Positions 57,860 through 64,000 of a DNA stretch of 64,000 bases are shown here, piece by piece (the first letter of the stretch is position 1; each line of letters begins with the position of its first letter). Below the pieces are notes generated by a model. The model did not search any database. It had not been told where the DNA came from and worked only from the letters and a program-made list of their open reading frames with translations. The DNA comes from Microcoleus sp. FACHB-672 (GTDB lineage: Bacteria > Cyanobacteriota > Cyanobacteriia > Cyanobacteriales > Oscillatoriaceae), in NCBI RefSeq assembly GCF_014695725.1, contig NZ_JACJOU010000007.1, positions 365,327 through 429,326 on the forward strand. The letters are read 5' to 3'. The translations under genes and the position numbers were made by a program.

Positions 57860-58993
57860 CTAGAAATCTACGCCTCGCTTCAGTTCTACCCCTTGATTGG
57901 CGTAATGCTTGTGACAAAACACCTCGGAGTGAACGCTGGCGAGGTCAAAGTAGGCCGGGATATTATGACACCGGCCTGTGATAATAATTTCTGTGTCTCG
58001 CGGTTTACGCAGCAAAGCTTCCACAATCGGTTCCACCGGCAGCAGTTCTAAATCGACGGTGGGGTTGAGTTCATCGAGGATAATCGTTTTGTAGAGTCCA
58101 GACGCCATCGCAGCTCTAGCAATTTCCCAGCCTCTTTCTGCTTCTACATAGTCGAGTTCTTGTTGCTGTCCCCGCCAGACAATCGCATCTCGTCCACACC
58201 GCTGGTGATCGACTAAGTTAGGATAAATTTGCTGTAAGGCAGCGATGGCAGCGTCTTCCGTGTAGCCGCTCCCGCCTTTGAGCCATTGCATAATTAAGAC
58301 GCGGTGGGATTTATCTTGACTGATGCCTCTGCCAATCGCTTGCAAGGCTTTGCCTAGGGCACTTGTGGATTTGCCTTTGCCAGCGCCGGTGTAAATTTCA
58401 ATGCCTTCTATGCCGTGTTCTTCAGCGCTTTTGTGGTAGTGGGGTTTCATTTCGGAGTGCAGATCGGCAATCTCCAGTAAAGCTGCCGGTGCCGAGCGAC
58501 CTGTGGCGATAATTTCTAAGTGCTCTGGTTTATGCTTGAGAGTGTGGATAACTTCATCCACCGGCAGCAAGCCTAAATCGAGGACGGGATTGAGTTCATC
58601 TAGCACCACAACTGAATACAAACCAGAGGCAATAGCACCTTTTGCGACATCCCAACCGCGTTGCGCTTCCAGCCGATCAAAGCGAGTAATTTCATCAGGG
58701 CCAAAAAATTCTGCTCTGCCGGTGCGAACTTGATCGATCAGATGGGGGAAACCTCGTTGCAACGCTTCTATCGCTCCGTCTTCATCGTAGTCTCGCTCTG
58801 GCCCTTTAAGGAAGCGCAACAGCAGAACTCGAGTCGTCTGGGACGTGTTGATACCTAAGCCAATTGAGCGCAAAACTACGCCCAGTGCTGCTTGAGATTT
58901 TCCCTTGCCGGCTCCGTCGTAGACGTGAATCTGGCCAACGATACGCTCTTGACGCGCTTGAGCCGTGCGAATGCCAATACCAATCCTGGTCAT
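57860..58993 (-). CDS. Double-domain corrinoid adenosyltransferase (CobO/CobA family)
   Basis: The 377-residue protein contains two tandem P-loop ATP:corrinoid adenosyltransferase domains. Each has a GAGKGKS P-loop (27-33 and 203-209), a V(V/I)LDELNP-type motif (VVVLDELNP and TIILDELNP) and ATGR or TGR near the end of the unit. Single-domain relatives have about 190-200 residues. The enzyme attaches the 5'-deoxyadenosyl group to cobalt in B12 synthesis or salvage. The duplicate form may act as an internal dimer. ATG 58991-58993 is taken, and an upstream frame to 59074 is likely non-coding. Confidence 0.92.
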   Translation of the reverse strand: MTRIGIGIRTAQARQERIVGQIHVYDGAGKGKSQAALGVVLRSIGLGINTSQTTRVLLLRFLKGPERDYDEDGAIEALQRGFPHLIDQVRTGRAEFFGPDEITRFDRLEAQRGWDVAKGAIASGLYSVVVLDELNPVLDLGLLPVDEVIHTLKHKPEHLEIIATGRSAPAALLEIADLHSEMKPHYHKSAEEHGIEGIEIYTGAGKGKSTSALGKALQAIGRGISQDKSHRVLIMQWLKGGSGYTEDAAIAALQQIYPNLVDHQRCGRDAIVWRGQQQELDYVEAERGWEIARAAMASGLYKTIILDELNPTVDLELLPVEPIVEALLRKPRDTEIIITGRCHNIPAYFDLASVHSEVFCHKHYANQGVELKRGVDF

Positions 58994-59108
58994 AGTTTCA
59001 AGTGTGTGCCGGTGCAGTTTAATCTTAGCGGAGGTCTTGTACAGTTCTATACAGGTAAAGATAGAAACACCCAAAGCTTAGCCTTTTACCTTCATTCTCA
59101 GCCGTGCC

Positions 59109-59723
59109 ATGTTTCTTACTGTCTTACCCCTGCGAGCCATTGTATTTCAAGTGTTATTTCTACTGATTGCCATCGCTATTGAAGCTTTGGTTTTGCACAG
59201 CCGGCTCGAAATTGCCCGCAGAAAAAGTGTTGAGTATGCCGCTTTCATGAATTTACTTTCAGCCATTTTAGGATGGATCGTTTTTTTCTTCATGGTTTCC
59301 CGGTTATCGGGAGAGTTAAAAGCTCAACTACTCAGTTACATTTTTTATGATAATTTTTCGGCACTTTACCGCTCATCCAATCCTATGCCTTGGTTGCTTT
59401 TAATGAGTTTTGCCACGTTTCTGGCAACCTTTGTCATTAAAAACAAAACCCTTGAAGTGTTCCAGCTTTTTTTAGAGCGTCATTCCCCTCAAGACAGTGC
59501 GAAGCCGGCTAACCTTAATGAGTTTTCTATGGAAGCTATTTTGACCATTGGAAATAAAATTATTTTCGGTTCGACACCGCTCACTAAAAGCTTGACTCAC
59601 AAAAGTCCCGAAAGAATTACGCTTTTTAGCCGGCGGCAATCTCTAGCGATTTTATGGGGACATTTATGCAGTAACAGTATAATCTTAGTAATTTTATTTC
59701 TACGAACTCAATTGCCTCAATAA
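59109..59723 (+). CDS. fraC: Filament integrity protein FraC
   Basis: The 204-residue membrane protein has three to four hydrophobic helices (VLPLRAIVFQVLFLLIAIAI, FMNLLSAILGWIVFFFMV, LLLMSFATFLATFVI, and a C-terminal ILWGHLCSNSIILVILFL). In Anabaena, FraC is needed for filament integrity and septal junctions. Identification rests on order and character of the fraC-fraD-fraE trio, with fraD starting one base after its stop. The adenosyltransferase gene diverges from it. Confidence 0.85.
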   Translation: MFLTVLPLRAIVFQVLFLLIAIAIEALVLHSRLEIARRKSVEYAAFMNLLSAILGWIVFFFMVSRLSGELKAQLLSYIFYDNFSALYRSSNPMPWLLLMSFATFLATFVIKNKTLEVFQLFLERHSPQDSAKPANLNEFSMEAILTIGNKIIFGSTPLTKSLTHKSPERITLFSRRQSLAILWGHLCSNSIILVILFLRTQLPQ

Positions 59724-59724
59724 C

Positions 59725-60801
59725 GTGAAAGAAACCTTCGATCTTTTTCAGCGCTTGCTGGATTTCCTCAAACCCAATCGTCCTTTTTCCTGGCGAACCT
59801 TACTTTTACTTAGTGGGTTTTCTTGGTCGATGGCATTTTTGTCAAGATCATTGGCTGACGCCCTTAATACTGAAACAACGGCAACGTCGGACATCATATC
59901 ATTTTTTGGTTGGATATTTTTAATTGTAGGGCTTGATTGGTGGACGATGGATCACCCCTACAGGTTTGCCGGCTTTTCTTTAGGATCTTGGGTGACGGGA
60001 GCTTTAGTTTGTTTATTTTTATATGTGTTTTTGTTTGACGAAGTTGCTAATGAGGTTCCGTCTGTTCCCTTCGTGAGCTGGCCGATCATTTCTGCCCTAA
60101 TTACAGTTACCCACCTATTTTATCCGGCTCGCGCTAGCTACAGGGCAACTCTAACCACACAAAGATTGATTATTATAGTTTTATGCCACTTCCTAATTAG
60201 TTGTTGGATTCAATTTAATTTCCTAATTCGAGATTGGTTAGAAGATTACCCGAGTTTATTAATCGATGATTTTACAAGAAGTGGGTTTGTTGTACAGCTA
60301 GATTCTTCAGCAAAGGCACTAACAAGAGGCGAAGAAATGCTAAATTCTATTGAGCAAATTGTAAAAAATAAACTAGAAGGCAAATCTTGGACAGAGGCGC
60401 AACTCGGGCTATTAGAAATTCAACAAAACCTACAGGAGAAAAAGCCTTGGCGAGAGGTTAAGGAATGGTTAGTCACTTTAGAGAGACCGTCAAATAACTT
60501 ACAAAATAAACTTCAAGTTGGCCTTTCTGATGCTGAAGAAGATTTCTGGTGGTACATTCAAAGCGAGGTCAATGAATCTAATATAGAATCTACCTTAAAT
60601 TTGCAAGCGATTTGGCAAGGGCCGAGAGCAAGTGAAGAAGAGTATTATTTCACAAAAACTTGTTGGGTTAAGCCGATTACAAAATCTCCAACTCGGGCGA
60701 CAAAGCAGCTTCCCGCTTTCCCTCAAAGCGTAAGCAGCCCCCTCCAATGCGAAGAGGTTGAACCTCCGATTGCAGAAGACTCAACTGAACTAGAAAATTA
60801 A
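59725..60801 (+). CDS. fraD: Filament integrity/septal junction protein FraD
   Basis: The 358-residue protein has about five hydrophobic helices in its first 175 residues and a polar, coiled-coil-like region (about 195-285, for example LNSIEQIVKNKLEGKSWTEA). FraD forms the plug of septal junctions in heterocystous filaments. The GTG start is 1 bp after fraC and fraE follows 47 bp later. The C-terminal 30 residues are low complexity (SPLQCEEVEPPIAEDSTE). Confidence 0.85.
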   Translation: MKETFDLFQRLLDFLKPNRPFSWRTLLLLSGFSWSMAFLSRSLADALNTETTATSDIISFFGWIFLIVGLDWWTMDHPYRFAGFSLGSWVTGALVCLFLYVFLFDEVANEVPSVPFVSWPIISALITVTHLFYPARASYRATLTTQRLIIIVLCHFLISCWIQFNFLIRDWLEDYPSLLIDDFTRSGFVVQLDSSAKALTRGEEMLNSIEQIVKNKLEGKSWTEAQLGLLEIQQNLQEKKPWREVKEWLVTLERPSNNLQNKLQVGLSDAEEDFWWYIQSEVNESNIESTLNLQAIWQGPRASEEEYYFTKTCWVKPITKSPTRATKQLPAFPQSVSSPLQCEEVEPPIAEDSTELEN

Positions 60802-60848
60802 ATTAAAATAGCAGAAATAATCTGGAACTGAATAGAGGATATTGACCA

Positions 60849-61622
60849 GTGAATTTGTCCAGAATTTTGACAATTGCAATTCATGTTTTTTGGGAAGTGC
60901 TTCGTGAACGAGTGCTTTACATTGTTGGTTTTTTTCTTATTGTGTTTCCATCTGCAATACTCTTGTTAAAAGAATTTTCAGTTGGTACGGAGAAAAAAAT
61001 TATTCTTGATTTTGGGATCGCATTAATCGGTCTATTGGGTTTAGTTGTTGCAGTTTTTGTTGGCACCGGCTTGATTAACAAAGAAATCGAAAAGCGAACC
61101 GTACTTGTCACGATCTCTAAGCCGGTTAGCCGTTCAGAGTTTATTATTGGTAAACACCTCGGCTTGTCAGCCGTGCTGGCTTTGCTGGTTACACTCATGA
61201 CGGTTATTTATTTGGTTATATTGAGTTTATATCAGGTAAAATATCCCATAGGTAGCATTCTAGTAGCCGCCCTCTACCTCTTCTTTGAGCTGTCTTTGCT
61301 CGCAGCAGTTGCCATTCTTTTTGGTGTTTTTACCAGTTCATTGCTAGCAACCTCACTTACGATTTCTGTTTACGTCATGGGGCATTTAAGCCGAGATTTA
61401 TTGCAATTGGGCGACATTAGCAAAAACCCCACGATCAAAAATGTCACGCAAGGCATTTATTTAGTCTTGCCAGACTTAGCTAGACTGGATCTAAAAAATC
61501 AGGCAGTTTATGGGATTTTACCCCCACCGACAGAATTGCTTTTTAACGCCGGCTATGGACTGCTTTACATTGTCCTGCTGCTGGCAATCGCCAACCTGAT
61601 ATTCTGGCGTCGAGAGTTTTAA
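60849..61622 (+). CDS. fraE: ABC-2 type permease FraE
   Basis: The 257-residue protein has six hydrophobic helices and the ABC-2 permease signature (KRTVLVTISKPVSRSEFIIGKHLG). It begins with MNLSRILTIAIHVFWEVLRERVLY. In Anabaena, FraE is encoded with FraC and FraD and is also needed for filament integrity. The partner ATPase is not seen in this window. Start is GTG at 60849. The trio is complete and on one strand. Confidence 0.88.
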   Translation: MNLSRILTIAIHVFWEVLRERVLYIVGFFLIVFPSAILLLKEFSVGTEKKIILDFGIALIGLLGLVVAVFVGTGLINKEIEKRTVLVTISKPVSRSEFIIGKHLGLSAVLALLVTLMTVIYLVILSLYQVKYPIGSILVAALYLFFELSLLAAVAILFGVFTSSLLATSLTISVYVMGHLSRDLLQLGDISKNPTIKNVTQGIYLVLPDLARLDLKNQAVYGILPPPTELLFNAGYGLLYIVLLLAIANLIFWRREF

Positions 61623-61662
61623 GAGAAGCTAAAATTAAAATACAAAGGACAAAAATCGAATT

Positions 61663-62493
61663 ATGATAATGGACAAACTCGAACGACTTAAAACAATTTT
61701 CGCCGAAATGGATCGGGCTTTAGTTGCCTATTCGGGAGGAATTGATAGCACTTTAATTGCTAAAATAGCTTGGGACGAACTCGGAGAACGAGCCTTAGCG
61801 GTGACTGCTGTATCTCCTTCATTACTGCCAGAAGATTTAGAAGATGCCCGTATCCAAGCTGCTGAAATTGGTATTGCTCATGAGGAAATTGAAACCCATG
61901 AAATGGCAAATCCCAATTACACATCTAACCCCGTTAATCGTTGCTATTTTTGCAAAAGCGAACTACACGATACCTTAAAGCCTCTGGCAATTCAACGGGG
62001 ATATCCTTATGTAGTAGATGGGGTTAATGCAGATGATTTGCATGACTACCGGCCCGGAATTCAGGCGGCAAAAGAACGCGGTGCACGCTCACCTTTAGCA
62101 GAAGTTGGTGTTAGCAAAGCAGAAGTGCGCCAACTCGCAAAACAATTGGGTTTGCCGTGGTGGGATAAGCCGGCACAACCTTGCCTCAGTTCTCGGTTTC
62201 CTTATGGGGAAGAAATTACAGTTGCAAAACTGCAAAGAGTCGGTCGTTCGGAAAGATATTTACGTCAGTTAGGATGGCAAAATCTCCGGGTTCGTTCTGA
62301 AGGAGAAACGGCACGAATTGAATTGCCGGCAGAACAAATCAAGGAATTTACAATTAAAACTGATTTGCCGACACTGGTGGCAGCTTTTCAAGAATTCGGC
62401 TTTCTTTATGTGACGCTAGATTTGGAAGGCTACCGCAGCGGCAAGCTCAATCAAGTTTTAACCAAAGATTTGGTTTCATCTGGCAATATCTGA
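61663..62493 (+). CDS. larE: ATP-dependent sacrificial sulfur transferase LarE
   Basis: The 276-residue enzyme belongs to the PP-loop family: SGGIDS (24-29). Cys174 in PAQPCLSSRFPYG matches the sacrificial Cys176 of Lactobacillus LarE, which donates sulfur in nickel-pincer cofactor synthesis. Another Cys pair is in NRCYFCKSELH. No larB or larC genes are nearby, and many bacteria have lone LarE proteins with uncertain partners. In-frame starts at 61663 and 61669 are both possible. Confidence 0.92.
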   Translation: MIMDKLERLKTIFAEMDRALVAYSGGIDSTLIAKIAWDELGERALAVTAVSPSLLPEDLEDARIQAAEIGIAHEEIETHEMANPNYTSNPVNRCYFCKSELHDTLKPLAIQRGYPYVVDGVNADDLHDYRPGIQAAKERGARSPLAEVGVSKAEVRQLAKQLGLPWWDKPAQPCLSSRFPYGEEITVAKLQRVGRSERYLRQLGWQNLRVRSEGETARIELPAEQIKEFTIKTDLPTLVAAFQEFGFLYVTLDLEGYRSGKLNQVLTKDLVSSGNI

Positions 62494-62578
62494 GGAGATT
62501 TTTCTCATAGATTGCCGTTGTCTTAACCGGCAGTCTTCCTGTTTTCTCTCATACTTGTTTTGACAGAGGAAAAAGCCG

Positions 62579-63265
62579 GTGAGTGTGAAACTAAGAAATG
62601 TAGTGCCGTGGGGACACAGCCTTGATGAATATATCAGGATGTTTGACCTTTCCGCAGCAGATCGGCAGCGATTAATTCTTGATTGTGCCGGGGGCGCTGC
62701 CAGTTTTAATCTGGAGATGACACGCCTGGGTTACAAAATAATTTCTTGCGATCCAATTTATCAGTTTAGTACCTCTGAAATTATCCAGCACATCGAGGAA
62801 AGTTATTCAAATGTGTTCAAAAGTGTGCAGGCAAATCGAGACGGCTATATTTGGCGAGAAACTCAGTCGCCAACGCAGCTTGAGGAAGCCGGAATGACGG
62901 CGTTGCGGCAATTTTTGGATGATTTACCGGCAGGACTTCAGCAAGGACGCTATGTAACTGCACAGTTGCCGGTTTTGCCCTTCAACACCGGCCAATTTGA
63001 TTTAGCATTATCTGGTCATTTTTTGTTTACGAATTCCGATATTCTTTCACAAGAGTTTCATCTAGCTGCACTGTTAGAAATGTGCCGTGTTGCAACAGAA
63101 GTGCGGATTTTTCCCCTGTTAATGCTATCTGGCGAGGTGTCGCCGTGGGTTGAGCCGGTGAAGAAGGAATTGGAATCGCGGGGATACAAAGTAGAAACCC
63201 AGCCGGTGCCTTATGAATTTCAGAAGGGCGGCGATCAAATGTTACGCGTGAGTGTGCCGGGGTAA
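62579..63265 (+). CDS. SAM-dependent methyltransferase-like protein
   Basis: The 228-residue protein has a class I methyltransferase-like motif I (ILDCAGGAASFNLEM, about 33-47) with a Cys in place of the usual Gly run, and IISCDPIY as post-motif. A later QLPVLPFNTGQFDLALSGHFLF resembles motif IV. The substrate cannot be inferred. Start is GTG at 62579 with AGAGGAA upstream. A hairpin of weak stem (AGAGTTT/AAACTCT, 63278-63294) follows before the insertion element. Confidence 0.78.
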   Translation: MSVKLRNVVPWGHSLDEYIRMFDLSAADRQRLILDCAGGAASFNLEMTRLGYKIISCDPIYQFSTSEIIQHIEESYSNVFKSVQANRDGYIWRETQSPTQLEEAGMTALRQFLDDLPAGLQQGRYVTAQLPVLPFNTGQFDLALSGHFLFTNSDILSQEFHLAALLEMCRVATEVRIFPLLMLSGEVSPWVEPVKKELESRGYKVETQPVPYEFQKGGDQMLRVSVPG

Positions 63266-63402
63266 ACCCAGTTTAAAAGAGTTTTAAAAACTCTGAGGAA
63301 CTTATTACATTCCCAACTTTAATATCAACTTGCCGATTGATACAGCGCTTTTGAGAGATATGAGGTACACTCAAGGGAACATTAAAGGTATTGAGAATCA
63401 TA

Positions 63403-63759
63403 ATGAAACCGTACTCAGTAGATTTGCGAGAAAAAATAGTCAATGCTTACGACAGAGGCGACACGTCGGTTAGAAAAGTAGCCGTTCAATTTGGTGTAGC
63501 GAAAAGCTATGTACAAAAGCTTCTCCAACTTAAGAAAACTCAAGGTCATCTAGAACCCAAAAAGCAAGGCGGTGGAATGAAGGGTAAATTAGATGGGTAC
63601 GGGAGCGAATTAGCGGCAATGGTTCAACGCCATCCCGACGCAACTCTTGCAGAATACTGCGAGTATTTTGGAGAGCAATATAACGTTTGGGTCTGTGCCA
63701 GTGTGATGTGCTGTGCATTACAAAAACAACAACTAACCCGAAAAAAAAACGTTACGTAG
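63403..63759 (+). CDS. IS630 transposase, first frame (orfA)
   Basis: The 118-residue product carries the DNA-binding half: MKPYSVDLREKIVNAYDRGD, then a helix-turn-helix, then a linker ending in a basic stretch. It stops at TAG 63757-63759, just after an A9 run (63741-63749). Continuing the transposase needs a +1 shift (or loss of one A by slippage) at the A9. ATG 63403 is used, and an earlier in-frame codon at 63391 is not supported. Confidence 0.87.
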   Translation: MKPYSVDLREKIVNAYDRGDTSVRKVAVQFGVAKSYVQKLLQLKKTQGHLEPKKQGGGMKGKLDGYGSELAAMVQRHPDATLAEYCEYFGEQYNVWVCASVMCCALQKQQLTRKKNVT

Positions 63760-64000
63760 TAGCCAAGCGAAGACAGAGTCAGTCCAAAAGCGGAGGATAG
63801 AGTATTGGGAAAAGGTCAAACACATCGCTACAGAAGACCTGATCTTTATTGACGAAATGGGTATTTTACTAGGTCTGACCCGAACTCATGGCAGAAGCAA
63901 TCGCGGTAGCCGAGTCTATGACTTTAAGCCCTATTACCGAGGCGCGAAAGTGAGTGTGATTGGGGCAATCAGCTTAAACAAGGTTTTGGCAGTCATGACC
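63740..64000 (+). CDS. IS630 transposase, second frame (orfB, partial)
   Basis: From the A9 run the +1 frame reads KKTLRSSQAKTESVQKRR, then YWEKVKHIATEDLIFIDEMG with the first catalytic Asp, and RGSRVYDFKPYYRGAKVSVIG. It is open to the window edge. It lacks its own clear start and probably is expressed as a fusion by frameshifting or transcriptional slippage. The remaining catalytic residues lie outside the window. Confidence 0.85.

Larger units (their letters stand above)
63403..64000 (+). mobile_element. IS630-family insertion sequence (right end outside window)
   Basis: The region encodes a transposase in two reading frames (63403-63759 and 63740 onward). The N-terminal part has the helix-turn-helix (VRKVAVQFGVAKSYVQKLL), and the second has the DDE-type core (FIDEMGILLGLTRTHGR). 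The right inverted repeat is beyond position 64000 and the left one could not be located with confidence between 63266 and 63402. Confidence 0.88.

Overview
This window is chromosomal DNA from a filamentous cyanobacterium. Lineage evidence: an SLH-OprB outer-membrane porin, a phycobilin-type GAF sensor kinase, a plsX-fabH-fabD-plsC lipid cluster, a LabA-type NYN protein, a MetRS carrying a cyanobacterial membrane-anchor (CAAD) domain, and a complete fraC-fraD-fraE set, whose products build or maintain septal junctions in filamentous forms. Composition supports this: scattered HIP1 octamers (GCGATCGC), a very dense GCCGGC/TGCCGG motif, and heptanucleotide tandem repeats between genes. The species cannot be named from the sequence.

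Layout. 1-964: thioredoxin (cut by the left edge) and a divergently placed NemR-type TetR regulator, with the same palindrome in both promoter regions. 1.1-12.5 kb: housekeeping and envelope genes (PHP phosphoesterase, enolase, glyoxalase I, porin, ClpB with an odd tail, ureidoglycolate lyase-like protein, TrkA-type K+ regulator, DUF3124 lipoprotein, Na+/H+ antiporter). 12.6-18.7 kb: DUF952, cupin, isochorismatase-like hydrolase, an enterobacterial-style TyrA with a shortened mutase domain, a 52-residue basic protein, PrxQ, Nudix, CoaX. 19.1-25.6 kb: a DXCF-type cyanobacteriochrome kinase converging on a seven-PAS GGDEF-EAL protein. 26-35 kb: aconitase B, a broken toxin-antitoxin pair, an ADP-ribosylglycohydrolase, a DhaM-HPr-EI phosphotransferase and an aminotransferase. 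35-44 kb: small proteins, an exported methyltransferase and a putative signalling unit of a helical protein, a three-domain KaiC-like ATPase and a REC-GAF-PAS-LOV-GGDEF-EAL protein. 44-52 kb: tRNA-Lys overlapping a hydrolase gene, a PlsC-like acyltransferase, MetRS-CAAD, LabA, LptC-like and PBP4. 52.7-57.6 kb: fatty acid and phospholipid initiation genes. 57.8-63.3 kb: double-domain corrinoid adenosyltransferase, fraCDE, LarE and a methyltransferase-like protein. 63.4 kb to the end: a truncated IS630-family element.

Themes. Light and nucleotide second messengers recur: one predicted bilin sensor, one canonical LOV domain attached to an intact GGDEF and EAL, one LOV-like domain without the photoactive cysteine attached to a degenerate GGDEF and intact EAL, plus KaiC-like and LabA-like proteins. 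The most unusual single gene is methionyl-tRNA synthetase with a two-helix CAAD membrane anchor inserted between the anticodon-binding domain and the conserved C-terminal tail. The gene set between about 37.5 and 43.3 kb (helical protein, triple KaiC, LOV cyclase/phosphodiesterase) is the best candidate for an undescribed system. All functions are read from motifs by eye; no database search was possible.
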